In this document: in pieces, positions 17,829 through 26,189 of the stretch
Layout of the letters: the number at the start of each line of letters is the position of its first letter
How positions within the stretch are numbered: position 1 is the stretch's first letter
Assembly: GCA_029858965.1 (NCBI GenBank)
Contig: JAOUDZ010000005.1
Location: 1 to 64,000, forward strand
Length of the DNA stretch: 64,000 nt
Source of the DNA: Cyclobacteriaceae bacterium
GTDB taxonomy: Bacteria > Bacteroidota > Bacteroidia > Cytophagales > Cyclobacteriaceae
Direction of reading: 5' to 3'
The notes under the pieces: generated by a model
What the model was told of the DNA's origin: nothing
Seen by the model: the letters and a program-made list of their open reading frames with translations, nothing else
Databases searched by the model: none
Translations under genes and position numbers: made by a program

Positions 17829-18284
17829 ATGAAATGGACGGATGTTTTGAATTTTACAGAAAAGGGAAACCCGGCGCCTGATAGACGGATTGAGAAATCG
17901 GACGATGAATGGCTCAAACAGCTTACGCCTGATGAATTTCGCATAACCAGAAAGAAAGGGACCGAGCGGCCCTTTACGGGGGAGTATTGCGAAGCACATG
18001 AACCCGGTTTATACGCATGCCGCTGCTGCGATACACCGCTATTTGATTCCAGACAGAAATTTGAATCCGGAACGGGTTGGCCTAGCTTTACCGAGCCTGT
18101 TCAAGAAAATGTTATCAAATACGAAGGCGACAATAGTTTTGGAATGAAGCGCGTTGAAGTAATGTGCAACGTATGTGATGCTCACTTGGGTCATGTTTTT
18201 CCTGATGGGCCACCACCCTCAGGGTTGAGATTTTGTATTAATTCAGCGGCTATCAAGCTATCGGCTGTATCCAAAGTTGAGTAA
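17829..18284 (+). CDS. msrB: Peptide-methionine (R)-S-oxide reductase
   Basis: A 151-residue MsrB that reduces methionine-R-sulfoxide in proteins. The open frame begins earlier (17739), but those 30 codons look unlike any MsrB. The ATG at 17829 gives the standard length and the typical start. Zinc ligands are two CxxC pairs (Cys64/Cys67 in ACRCCD and Cys113/Cys116 in CNVCDAH). The catalytic Cys136 lies in GLRFCINS. Other family motifs are TERPFTGEY, GTGWPSF and HLGHVFPDGP. No signal peptide is seen with this start. It converges with purB, 25 bases away. Confidence 0.93.
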   Translation: MKWTDVLNFTEKGNPAPDRRIEKSDDEWLKQLTPDEFRITRKKGTERPFTGEYCEAHEPGLYACRCCDTPLFDSRQKFESGTGWPSFTEPVQENVIKYEGDNSFGMKRVEVMCNVCDAHLGHVFPDGPPPSGLRFCINSAAIKLSAVSKVE

Positions 18285-18309
18285 AATTATTTTTACGTGG
18301 GACCAGGAT

Positions 18310-19647
18310 TCAAACCCCGACGTAATTGAAAGGTGTTATTGATTTTAATTTTTTCTTTACGTCTTCGTGCACAGCAAGACCATCGATAAAAGTTGCAATG
18401 CTATCTTTTGTGATCTTTTCGTTTTTGCGAGTCAGGGTCTTAAGTGCTTCGTACGGGTTAGGGTAACCTTCTTTTCTTAAAATCGTCTGTATCGCCTCAG
18501 CAATAACAGCCCAATTGTTATCCAGATCTGAATGAATTGCATGTTGATTCAGTTCAAGTTTTTCCAATCCTTTCAATAATGATTGTATTGCGATATAACT
18601 ATGGGCCATCGGCACGCCAATGTTTCGGAGTACGGTCGAATCGGTTAGATCGCGCTGAAGCCGTGATACAGGGAGCTTTGCTGCAAGGTATTCAAATATG
18701 GCATTAGCGAAACCTAAATTGCCCTCTGCATTTTCAAAATCTATTGGATTTACTTTGTGCGGCATGGCAGAGGAGCCAACTTCACCTTCTTTTATTCTTT
18801 GTTTGAAATATTCCATTGCAATATACTGCCAGATATCGCGACTGAAGTCGATAAGGATGGTATTGATTCGCTTCAGATTGTCAAATTGGGCAGCCATACT
18901 ATCATAGTGCTCAATTTGGGTTGTTGGGTAACTCCGTACCAGGCCGAGATGCTGGCAGAATTCGTTTGCAAATTTGTTCCAGTCAATCGACGGATAAGCA
19001 ATATGATGTGCATTTAGGTTGCCTGTAGCGCCACCAAACTTTGCTGCATGGGGGATGGTACTCAATTGTGTTAGTTGTCTTTCAAGGCGGACTACAAACA
19101 CCCTGATTTCCTTCCCCAATCTTGTAGGCGTAGCAGGTTGGCCATGCGTGCGTGCAAGCATAGGGATATCATTCCATTCTTTAGCCAAACCGTCTAACCG
19201 ATTAATGAGTATGCCTAGTAATGTAATGAACTCTTGCTCCAGGAATTCCTTCAAGAGCAGCGGGATGGAAGTATTATTAATGTCTTGAGAAGTTAGTCCA
19301 AAATGCACAAATTCTTTAAAGTCTTCCAGTTCTAATTTTTCAAATTCTTCCTTGATAAAGTACTCAACTGCCTTGACGTCGTGGTTTGTGATCTTCTCAA
19401 TTTCCTTAATCTTGCTTGCGTCTGCTGCTGAAAAGTTCTTATATATATTTCGGACGTTATTTGATCTGTGCGCTGGAAAGTCACTTAGTTCTGTTACAAT
19501 AGCCGACAGTGCAATCAGGTATTCGATTTCCACCTGCACCCGATATCGCATCAGGCCGTATTCAGAGAAATAGGGCGCGAGCGGCTTTACAATTTCGAAG
19601 TATCGCCCATCTATTGGCGATATAGCATTGAGTGGATTTAAATGCAC
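18310..19647 (-). CDS. purB: Adenylosuccinate lyase
   Basis: A 445-residue enzyme of purine synthesis that releases fumarate from SAICAR and adenylosuccinate. The start is taken at a GTG at 19647. From there the N-terminus (VHLNPLNAISPIDGRY) lines up residue for residue with E. coli PurB (MELSSLTAVSPVDGRY), whereas the longer frame from a TTG at 19695 adds 16 residues that match nothing. The fumarase/aspartase signature SSAMPHKVNPIDFEN carries the catalytic Ser. TSQDINNTSIPL and ARTHGQPATPT are also conserved. It is a single gene on the - strand, convergent with msrB and divergent from the ferredoxin reductase. Confidence 0.95.
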   Translation of the reverse strand: MHLNPLNAISPIDGRYFEIVKPLAPYFSEYGLMRYRVQVEIEYLIALSAIVTELSDFPAHRSNNVRNIYKNFSAADASKIKEIEKITNHDVKAVEYFIKEEFEKLELEDFKEFVHFGLTSQDINNTSIPLLLKEFLEQEFITLLGILINRLDGLAKEWNDIPMLARTHGQPATPTRLGKEIRVFVVRLERQLTQLSTIPHAAKFGGATGNLNAHHIAYPSIDWNKFANEFCQHLGLVRSYPTTQIEHYDSMAAQFDNLKRINTILIDFSRDIWQYIAMEYFKQRIKEGEVGSSAMPHKVNPIDFENAEGNLGFANAIFEYLAAKLPVSRLQRDLTDSTVLRNIGVPMAHSYIAIQSLLKGLEKLELNQHAIHSDLDNNWAVIAEAIQTILRKEGYPNPYEALKTLTRKNEKITKDSIATFIDGLAVHEDVKKKLKSITPFNYVGV

Positions 19648-19992
19648 GGTTTGACTGTTATGGCTCAAAATTAATCCCTTCGATGAACAAGCCAAAGAAT
19701 TACGCGTTATTGGCAGATAATCTAGTGCAATATGGTTGAAATTAGGCAGCCTGGGCCTCAGCTGCCTGACAGAATGTTTTGCGCAATGGCCACAGAGGAG
19801 CTGTCAAGGGGCAGTTTTCAGGATATGGCACAGGATGCATTTCATGCTCTGGTTTTAACAATTAGGTTCAAAGAAACGTTATTTCCTTACTACTTTTGTG
19901 CTGCGAGATGGTGATCAAAGCATGATGCAGTGTATTGGTTGTTGCATTGGCAAGTGAATATCTGAGATTGAGAACATTGTTAACTTAGTAGT
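19648..19992. other. Divergent intergenic region purB / ferredoxin reductase
   Basis: There is no convincing gene here. A short open frame at 19732-19914 has no recognisable product. TACTTTTG at 19891-19898 on + matches the TAnnTTTG -7 element and lies 95 bases before the reductase ATG, but no -33 TTG is at the usual distance. Confidence 0.3.
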
Positions 19993-21114
19993 ATGGCGTT
20001 TAGTTTCTTTAAAAAATCCGACAAAAAAAAGGGAGAAGAGGTGCACGGTGGCTCGAAATACCATGAGTTGACTGTCAAAGACATTATTCAAGAGACTAAG
20101 GACGCCATTTCGATTGTGTTCGACGTTCCGCCATCGGAGAAAATAAGTTATAAATCAGGTCAGTTCCTGACAATCATCGTCTCTATTCAGGGTAGTGAAG
20201 TAAGAAGAGCCTATTCGATTTGTTCTTCACCCTATACAGATTCGGACCTGGCAGTGAGTGTGAAAAGGGTGGATAATGGTTTAATGTCTAATTGGCTGGC
20301 AGACAACCTGAAGGCAGGTGCAAAGTTGAAAGTGATGGAGCCTATGGGACAATTCACTACTGAGTTCAGAAGTTCAAATAAACGGCATATTATTATGTTT
20401 GCTGGCGGGTCGGGCATCACACCCATCATGTCTATTATCAAGAGTACCCTTTCTCAAGAACCAGACAGCATTTGTTCATTGATTTATTGCAACCGGGATA
20501 TTGACAGTATTATTTTCAAGAAGGATCTTGATTACCTGCAGACCGTTGATGAAGGGCGATTGCATGTTATTCATGTGCTGGACAATGCACCAATGAACTG
20601 GCAGGGGTATTCAGGTTTGTTGAATCACGAAATGCTGTCAAAGCTATTCGAGCGTATTCCTGACTGGGGTATAGACAAAACTACGTTTCTGATGTGCGGT
20701 CCTGAAGGGATGATGAAGAATGTGGACACATTGCTGGAGGCAAGGCATATTCCAAAAGAAAAAATATTTAAGGAAAGTTTTGTACAAGGAACTATTGATA
20801 AAGATGTAAAGAAAAGAGTACCGGGTAGAGATGAATTAACCGCACACGAAGTAACCATTCGGTACGATGGCCAGGAATACAAAATAACTGTTCCGCCGAA
20901 CAAGGCGATACTGGAGACGGCATTGGATCAGGGAATTGATTTGCCATACTCTTGTCAGAGTGGGTTATGCACAGCTTGCCGCGGGAAGGCTTTGTCCGGT
21001 AAAGTGAGGTTAGATGAAGAGGAGGGATTGTCACAATCCGAGCGAGCAGAGGGGTATGTATTGACATGTGTTGGTCATCCCTTAACGGATGATGTTGTTA
21101 TTGAAATTGGATGA
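19993..21114 (+). CDS. PaaE-like ferredoxin/flavodoxin-type NAD(P)H reductase with 2Fe-2S domain
   Basis: A 373-residue three-domain electron-transfer protein. Domain order: FAD-binding barrel (about residues 22-125, FAD motif RRAYSICSSP), NAD(P)-binding domain (about 130-265, FAGGSGITPIMS and LMCGPEGM) and a C-terminal plant-type 2Fe-2S ferredoxin (about 285-373) with CQSGLCTAC and a fourth Cys in LTCVGHP. The order is that of PaaE/HmpX reductases, which pass electrons from NAD(P)H to oxygenases or desaturases. No partner oxygenase or other paa gene is nearby, so its acceptor is unknown. It is cytoplasmic, with a Lys-rich N-terminus. Confidence 0.9.
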   Translation: MAFSFFKKSDKKKGEEVHGGSKYHELTVKDIIQETKDAISIVFDVPPSEKISYKSGQFLTIIVSIQGSEVRRAYSICSSPYTDSDLAVSVKRVDNGLMSNWLADNLKAGAKLKVMEPMGQFTTEFRSSNKRHIIMFAGGSGITPIMSIIKSTLSQEPDSICSLIYCNRDIDSIIFKKDLDYLQTVDEGRLHVIHVLDNAPMNWQGYSGLLNHEMLSKLFERIPDWGIDKTTFLMCGPEGMMKNVDTLLEARHIPKEKIFKESFVQGTIDKDVKKRVPGRDELTAHEVTIRYDGQEYKITVPPNKAILETALDQGIDLPYSCQSGLCTACRGKALSGKVRLDEEEGLSQSERAEGYVLTCVGHPLTDDVVIEIG

Positions 21115-21136
21115 TCCGAGGGATTTTTGCTTTAGC

Positions 21137-21163
21137 CTTGTCTAATAAAATAGTAGAGACAAG
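21137..21163. terminator. Possible hairpin between convergent genes
   Basis: A 7-bp inverted repeat (CTTGTCT / AGACAAG, 13-nt loop) lies between the convergent reductase and histidine-kinase genes. There is no good T-run on either side, so termination is only possible. Confidence 0.3.
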
Positions 21164-21226
21164 TAGGTGGTTGTACGCGTCCTGATGATCCCAGAATTCC
21201 CGCCAATCATGTATCGCTGTGAGTGC

Positions 21227-21895
21227 TCAAAAGGAGTACTTAACTTTAGCGATTAGACCCTGTTGTCCTTGATCGAAGGTAATGATGGCACCGATAGCCT
21301 GGGATCGCATTTTGAGCGTATTGTTTTTTTTTCGCAACAGTGTTATAAATTCCGCCGGCTTATTGAAGCCGGTTCCGTCATCTTCTATTTCAAGGGTAAG
21401 AACATGAGGACTCCATTTCATTCGAACCCATATATGCCAGGCTGCTGAATGTTTGAATGCGTTGTGAATGAGTTCCTGCACAATGCGATATAGGTATGTC
21501 TGGCTAAGTTCGGGAATAGGCTGTGGAGCTCCGGAATATTCAAAATGGACGTTGCCAGCGCGTTCATGAGCCATGTTCTGACATAGCACTTCGATGCCAG
21601 TCTGGAAGGAATCGTCTTCCATCCGCATTTGCAAGAGTCTTCCAGAAATCCGGCGGACAGCCATTGTTACGCTTTCAAAATCAGTTCTCATATTCAGTAA
21701 TATCCTTTCCGTTTCTTGGGGGGAGTACGTTGCGCGTTCAAGTCTATCCAAATACAATCGAAAGACTGAGAGCTTCTGGATAAGGTCATCGTGAAGTTCC
21801 GCTCCCATTTCATTGAGAATGTGTTCGCATGCTTCAGCAGCCTGTTTTGATACGGCCGTTTGGAATTTTTTCTGAGAAAGGAAAATAGGTAACAT
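21227..21895 (-). CDS. Soluble histidine kinase core (HisKA_3 + HATPase)
   Basis: A 222-residue protein made only of kinase core parts of the NarL/DegS type. The H-box is AELHDDLIQKLS with phospho-acceptor His35. The N-box is ELIHNAFKHS (Asn145) and the G1 box is EDDGTGFN (Asp173). The second Gly-rich box is degraded: NNTLKMRSQAIGA stands where GxGLxxMxxR is usual, so ATP-lid function may be altered. There is no sensor domain and no membrane helix. It is divergent from the TPR protein at 21958, with 62 bases between the starts. No response regulator lies next to it. Confidence 0.82.
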   Translation of the reverse strand: MLPIFLSQKKFQTAVSKQAAEACEHILNEMGAELHDDLIQKLSVFRLYLDRLERATYSPQETERILLNMRTDFESVTMAVRRISGRLLQMRMEDDSFQTGIEVLCQNMAHERAGNVHFEYSGAPQPIPELSQTYLYRIVQELIHNAFKHSAAWHIWVRMKWSPHVLTLEIEDDGTGFNKPAEFITLLRKKNNTLKMRSQAIGAIITFDQGQQGLIAKVKYSF

Positions 21896-21957
21896 GGTAA
21901 TTTCAACTTGAAGTAGTAAATTAATCTAAAGTTTTCTAAAATTATAATTCTACCGTT

Positions 21958-23565
21958 ATGAGAAAGATATCTACAGCATACTGGGATTCGATGGCAGTAA
22001 GGAAGAAACACGCAGCCAAATTCACACTTTCACTGACTCTTATTTTGTTATGGTTCACGCTGGTTGCGGCACAAGAAATTGATTCACTTAAGGCGCTACT
22101 CCCTGAAAAATCTGGTATAGAGCGTTGTGACATACTGTATGGGCTGGGCTATGAATACATTGACGTTGACAATACACTTGGATTACAATACGCGTCTGAA
22201 TCGCTCAAGGAGGCCAGAAAATTGGGGGATAGTCTGAGAATTGTCAAGGCTGGGCGGATTAAGGCGTTGGCGTTTAGAAGAATGGGACAAATAGATTCCT
22301 CATTGATTTTATCGATTAATATTCTTCCCATAGCAAAGAGAAATAACTACTCGAATGAAGTAAAATACATATTGAATAGTTTAGGAGCATCATATACGTA
22401 TCAAGCACGGTATGATAAAGCATTAGAAAGTCATTTTGAATCTCTTCAATTAAGGGAAATGGAGGGGGATAAAGCTGAAATCTCTGTTGCGCTGAATAAT
22501 ATTGGATTCAACTATTATAAGATGGAAGATTATGATAAGGCCTTGATGTTCTATCTGAGATCTTTGAAATTGAAGAATGAAATAAAAAATGATTTTGATA
22601 TTGAGTTACTATTAATGAACATTAGCCTTTGTTATGCTTATAAAAATGACTTTGCTGAGGCGCGATATTATCTTGATCAGCTTTTAAGTTCATGCAAAGA
22701 AAGTTGTTCTGAACAAATCCTGTTAAATGCGGGCTTTAATTTGGGTGTAATTTCATTTCGACAAAACAATTTTACTGAGGCGGAACAGAATTTCCACGCG
22801 TCCTATGCTATTGCCAAGAAAACTAACAATCAAAGGATGCTGCTTGATAATATTGTTTATCTGGCTCAAGTATATATTCACGAAGGCAATTTAAGATTTG
22901 CCGAGAATTACCTCAAAGAGGCTGAGAAACTAATACTTCAGGGGACACCGTATAGTCTGGAATTGATCAAAGTTTATAATGGGCTTTATAACCTGTACGG
23001 TAATTCCGGCAACTTTGAAAAAGTTGCACATTATCAGCGTAAATACATACAGCTCAAGGATAGTATTTTCGACCAGGAGCTTACGCGAAACCTGATGAAA
23101 GTGGAGGCGCAGTACGTTGAGCGGGAAAATTATGCGAAAATTGATGCCCAGAACAAGATTCTGGCACTGAACAAAGAAGTAATCCTTCGCCAACGCCTAT
23201 TGAATGCCTTCATGGGTGCCATGGCTATCTTGCTGGTAATCCTGGCGGTTGTATTGATTAGGAGTAATCGCCAAAAAAGAACGAATAATCAAATGCTGGA
23301 GCGAAAGGTGAAAGAGAGAACAAAGGAATTAGAACTCAACCGGGATATGTTGCAGCGTTCTCTGGATGAGCGGGATCTTGTACTTGAAAAGATATCAACA
23401 GAGATCAGGAGTATATTCGCAACGACAAGAGGACTGTGTTCATTATTGTTGACAGATATGGAAACCGAGGACCGTGGCCAATACATCCGAAGAATTGATA
23501 AGACCTCTGAGCAACTATTGAAGATCCTGCGGAGAACCATCTCGTACACCACTGCTTCAAAGTAA
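21958..23565 (+). CDS. TPR sensor protein with degenerate HisKA-like domain and no ATPase domain
   Basis: A 535-residue membrane protein. An N-terminal signal sequence (hydrophobic residues about 21-38) is followed by tetratricopeptide-like repeats (about 60-370) that would lie in the periplasm. A membrane helix (about 415-438, FMGAMAILLVILAVVLI) follows, then a coiled coil (about 440-475) and a 57-residue segment that resembles a dimerisation/phospho-acceptor domain. At the place of the phospho-accepting His the sequence reads ISTEIRSIF, so Thr481 replaces His. The protein ends there without a HATPase domain, and pth lies 37 bases beyond, so no kinase domain was cut off by a simple frameshift. 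It probably senses a signal and acts through a partner such as the divergent kinase. Confidence 0.8.
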   Translation: MRKISTAYWDSMAVRKKHAAKFTLSLTLILLWFTLVAAQEIDSLKALLPEKSGIERCDILYGLGYEYIDVDNTLGLQYASESLKEARKLGDSLRIVKAGRIKALAFRRMGQIDSSLILSINILPIAKRNNYSNEVKYILNSLGASYTYQARYDKALESHFESLQLREMEGDKAEISVALNNIGFNYYKMEDYDKALMFYLRSLKLKNEIKNDFDIELLLMNISLCYAYKNDFAEARYYLDQLLSSCKESCSEQILLNAGFNLGVISFRQNNFTEAEQNFHASYAIAKKTNNQRMLLDNIVYLAQVYIHEGNLRFAENYLKEAEKLILQGTPYSLELIKVYNGLYNLYGNSGNFEKVAHYQRKYIQLKDSIFDQELTRNLMKVEAQYVERENYAKIDAQNKILALNKEVILRQRLLNAFMGAMAILLVILAVVLIRSNRQKRTNNQMLERKVKERTKELELNRDMLQRSLDERDLVLEKISTEIRSIFATTRGLCSLLLTDMETEDRGQYIRRIDKTSEQLLKILRRTISYTTASK

Positions 23566-23602
23566 GGAGTGATAAAAGGTCTTTTAAATCGTTTCAGGAT
23601 TT

Positions 23603-24163
23603 TCAATCATTAAATTGATTCATCGTCAGATCTATACCAATGGTGCAAAAAGATAAAATCATCTTATCGGCTTTTGCCATCACGGTTGGAAGCTTATTGA
23701 ATTCTTCAGTACTAAACCTGCTTAGTACGTAATCTATCTGCTGTCCTGTTCCGAAATTATTACCAATACCAATACGGAGGCGTGCATAGTCTTGCGTAGC
23801 TAGTGTCAGTTCAATATTTTTCAAACCATTATGGCCGGCAGAACTTCCCTTTGGCCTGAGCCGCAGACTGGAAAAGGGCAAAGCAATATCATCCACAACA
23901 ACCAGCAAGTTTTCTTTGGTGATTTTTAGTTCCTGCAACCAGTAGGCAATAGCTTTGCCACTCAGATTCATATACGTGGTGGGTTTGATAAGATGGATGC
24001 TGCGCCCTTTAAACTTAAATTCTGCTTTTTGAGCCATCCGATCTGACTTGAAATCAGCTTTTTGCTGGTCAGCCAAATGATCAAGCAGTAAGAAGCCAAT
24101 GTTATGGCGAGTCAGTTCATACTCGGGTCCAATATTTCCCAATCCTGCTATCAGATATTTCAT
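23603..24163 (-). CDS. pth: Peptidyl-tRNA hydrolase
   Basis: A 186-residue enzyme that frees tRNA from peptidyl-tRNA released by stalled ribosomes. It has the full family pattern: [20 protein letters not shown] with catalytic His20, [19 protein letters not shown] with the catalytic Asp, and [13 protein letters not shown]. The length is normal. It lies downstream of rplY on the same strand, a common arrangement (prs-rplY-pth), but a strong terminator in between (24252-24282) suggests that it may also have its own promoter. Confidence 0.95.
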   Translation of the reverse strand: MKYLIAGLGNIGPEYELTRHNIGFLLLDHLADQQKADFKSDRMAQKAEFKFKGRSIHLIKPTTYMNLSGKAIAYWLQELKITKENLLVVVDDIALPFSSLRLRPKGSSAGHNGLKNIELTLATQDYARLRIGIGNNFGTGQQIDYVLSRFSTEEFNKLPTVMAKADKMILSFCTIGIDLTMNQFND

Positions 24164-24251
24164 CCGTAGATATGTTTACGTTCTCAATCCCGTTTTGACA
24201 CTTGGGCTCAGGGAGCTTATTTTCCGGAACCCCCACCTTGCAACAAGAAAC

Positions 24252-24282
24252 AAAAAAATCCCCCGACAAACGGCCGGAGGAT
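24252..24282 (-). terminator. Intrinsic terminator after rplY
   Basis: On the - strand an 8-bp stem (ATCCTCCG / CGGGGGAT, one G-U pair) with a 9-nt loop is followed by seven T. It lies 26 bases beyond the rplY stop and is a textbook Rho-independent terminator. Confidence 0.85.
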
Positions 24283-24307
24283 CTTTAAAGCGTTGGAATT
24301 ATTCTTA

Positions 24308-24949
24308 TTACTTCTTGCCTTCTTCTTTCTTCGGAGCCTCTGCTGCAACTGGCGCAGCGGCCTCGGCAACAGGAGCAGCAGCAGCTTCTTCAGCAGCCAG
24401 TTTTGCAGCCCGCGGTACTTCAACCACAGCTACAGATGCACGCTTAGGATCTGAGAACTCGACACCCTCTACCCTGATATCTGATACCTTGATAGCATGA
24501 TGGAAGTCAAGCGCAGTAACATCTACATCGATGTGATCAGGCATATCCTTAGGAAAAGCAAATACTTTAAGTGAAGATTTCTTTTGAACCAACGTGCCAC
24601 CTTTTGTTACACCGGGGGCCAAGCCTACTAATCGCGCAGGAATGTCCATCTTGATCTTTCTGTCTTCAGCAATCCTTAGGAAATCAGCGTGCAGGATAAT
24701 TTCACTCACGGGATGAAATTGAATTTCCTGCAAAATTGCCTGGCATTCAACGCCTTCAATATTCAGGTGCACAAAATGCGCTTCATTGGTATATACTAGA
24801 TCCCGGAAAAGTATCATTGGTGAATAGAAATGAATTTGATCATCGCCCCCATAAAGTACACATGGTACCTGTCCATCATCTCTGAGTTTCTTTGATTCAG
24901 TCTTACCGAGATTTGCTCGTCTATACCCTATAATCTCAATGGTTTTCAT
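24308..24949 (-). CDS. rplY: 50S ribosomal protein L25 / general stress protein Ctc
   Basis: A 213-residue L25 of the long (Ctc/TL5) type, which binds 5S rRNA in the large subunit. The N-terminal L25 domain (residues 1-95) starts MKTIEIIGYRRANLGK and contains PCVLYGG and HADFLRI. The C-terminal beta-domain (about 96-180) has IPARLVGLAPGVTKGG and DHIDVDVTAL. The last about 30 residues form an Ala/Pro/Glu tail ending in Lys. It lies 42 bases after prs and probably shares its transcript, ending at the terminator at 24252-24282. Confidence 0.95.
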   Translation of the reverse strand: MKTIEIIGYRRANLGKTESKKLRDDGQVPCVLYGGDDQIHFYSPMILFRDLVYTNEAHFVHLNIEGVECQAILQEIQFHPVSEIILHADFLRIAEDRKIKMDIPARLVGLAPGVTKGGTLVQKKSSLKVFAFPKDMPDHIDVDVTALDFHHAIKVSDIRVEGVEFSDPKRASVAVVEVPRAAKLAAEEAAAAPVAEAAAPVAAEAPKKEEGKK

Positions 24950-24991
24950 AAGTGTTTTATTTATTTAGTTTAAAAGTTTCAAGTCAAAAAA

Positions 24992-25921
24992 TTAAAGTTT
25001 TATAAAAAGTGAGCTAATAGATTCATTGTCGTGGATTTTGCGAATTGCTTTAGCATACAAGGTAGACACAGATAGTACTTTTATTTTAGATGCCGCCTGA
25101 CTTAAAGGAATCGTATCCGATACGGCTATTTCTTCCAATACCGAATGCTCGATATTTTCATATGCATTTCCGGATAATACAGGGTGGGTGCATACAGCCC
25201 GAACAGTCTTGGCGCCTTTTTCTTTTAACAATACGCCAGCTTTGCAAATTGTGCTCGCAGTATCTATTAGGTCGTCTACCAGCACGACATCTTTGCCTTC
25301 TACTTCCCCAATCAATCGCATTGAGTCCACTTTGTTGGCCTCTTTTCGATACTTATCACAAACGGCAAGTTCAGCATCGAAGAATTTCGCGAAACTTCTG
25401 GCACGTTTGATACCACCTACATCGGGAGAGGCGAACATGATGTCCGTTAAGCCCAGTGATTTGAGATAAGGAACGAAAATATATGACCCATCCAAGTGAT
25501 CTACCGGAATATCAAAGAATCCCTGAATTTGATCAGCATGCAAGTCGCAAGCCATGATTCGCGTGGCACCCGCAGCGGAAATAAGATTTGCGATCAATTT
25601 AGCGGCAATGGCAACCCTGGGCTTATCCTTTCTGTCCTGGCGCGCGTAACCAAAGTAAGGAATCACAACATTTATGCTGGAAGCACTTGCCCGCTTCGCG
25701 GCATCCACCATCAACAGTAATTCCATCAGATGGTCAGAGGGAGGGAATGTTGACTGAATGATAAAAACTTCATGACCACGCACAGATTCTTTAATAAACG
25801 GCGACATTTCCCCATCGCTGAATTGCTGGTAATTTACCTCGCCTAATGGCTCACCATACGCATTGGCAATCTTATCTGCCAGGTAGGTTGTTGCTCTTCC
25901 GCTGAAAATCTTTACGGCCAT
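24992..25921 (-). CDS. prs: Ribose-phosphate pyrophosphokinase
   Basis: A 309-residue PRPP synthase that makes 5-phosphoribosyl diphosphate from ribose-5-phosphate and ATP for purine, pyrimidine, His and Trp synthesis. Motifs: YQQFSDGEMSPFIKESVRG near the start, PYFGYARQDRKDKPR (ATP flexible loop), ACDLHADQIQGFFDIPVDHL and the PRPP-binding loop VVLVDDLIDTASTICKAG. The length is typical of class I enzymes. It is the likely first gene of a prs-rplY unit. Its product feeds the his and pur genes also present in this window. Confidence 0.96.
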   Translation of the reverse strand: MAVKIFSGRATTYLADKIANAYGEPLGEVNYQQFSDGEMSPFIKESVRGHEVFIIQSTFPPSDHLMELLLMVDAAKRASASSINVVIPYFGYARQDRKDKPRVAIAAKLIANLISAAGATRIMACDLHADQIQGFFDIPVDHLDGSYIFVPYLKSLGLTDIMFASPDVGGIKRARSFAKFFDAELAVCDKYRKEANKVDSMRLIGEVEGKDVVLVDDLIDTASTICKAGVLLKEKGAKTVRAVCTHPVLSGNAYENIEHSVLEEIAVSDTIPLSQAASKIKVLSVSTLYAKAIRKIHDNESISSLFIKL

Positions 25922-25936
25922 GGTTCTTGCTTTACC

Positions 25937-25999
25937 CGTTAATCGCTATACGTTAAACTAATCCGCGTCTAATAAGCTACTAATCCTTAACGATTAACG
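25937..25999. repeat. Inverted repeat between prs and tRNA-Gln
   Basis: CGTTAATCG at 25937-25945 is matched by its exact complement CGATTAACG at 25991-25999, with 45 bases between. The arms could pair in RNA or serve as a spaced binding site upstream of prs. There is no direct evidence for either. Confidence 0.4.
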
Positions 26000-26000
26000 A

Positions 26001-26023
26001 AGAATCCCGCCAGGCGGGATTCT
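26001..26023 (-). terminator. Perfect hairpin downstream of tRNA-Gln
   Basis: AGAATCCCGCC and its exact complement flank a single central base (a 23-nt palindrome). It begins 7 bases after the 3' end of the tRNA on the - strand. The T-run is weak, so it may be a terminator or a 3' processing structure. Confidence 0.6.
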
Positions 26024-26030
26024 TTCAAGT

Positions 26031-26102
26031 TGTCCGACCAGGGCTCGAACCTGGACTTTCCTGAATCAAAATCAGGCGTGTTGCCAGTTACACCATCGGA
26101 CA
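26031..26102 (-). tRNA. tRNA-Gln (anticodon TTG)
   Basis: The 72-nt sequence folds as a standard cloverleaf. The acceptor stem is TGTCCGA paired with TCGGACA. The anticodon stem CCTGA/TCAGG carries a TTTTGAT loop, which gives anticodon TTG and reads CAA (Gln). The T-loop contains GGTTCGAGCC. CCA is not encoded at the 3' end. The acceptor pairing starting with U-A and the D-arm region GGTGTAACTGGCAACACG fit tRNA-Gln. Confidence 0.97.
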
Positions 26103-26189
26103 AAACACCCGATAGCCTACCGGGACCCTCTATTTTGGGACTGCAAATGTAGAATTAATTTTCAAAAGTATCGCCCCTTGAGCAAAATT

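Noticed and set aside
18298-18330. tRNA 3'-end-like stretch (GGGTTTGAATCCTGGT on the - strand) at the end of purB, suggestive of an attachment site
   Set aside because: The T-arm stem does not pair properly, no rest of a tRNA is present, no integrase lies near, and it codes the last residues of PurB.
23566-23602. Lost HATPase domain after the TPR protein by frameshift
   Set aside because: Only 37 bases separate its stop from the convergent pth gene, so there is no room for a remnant in any frame.
24308-24400. Repetitive Ala/Glu-coding tail of rplY as a tandem repeat element
   Set aside because: It is the ordinary low-complexity tail of long L25 proteins, with no exact tandem unit.
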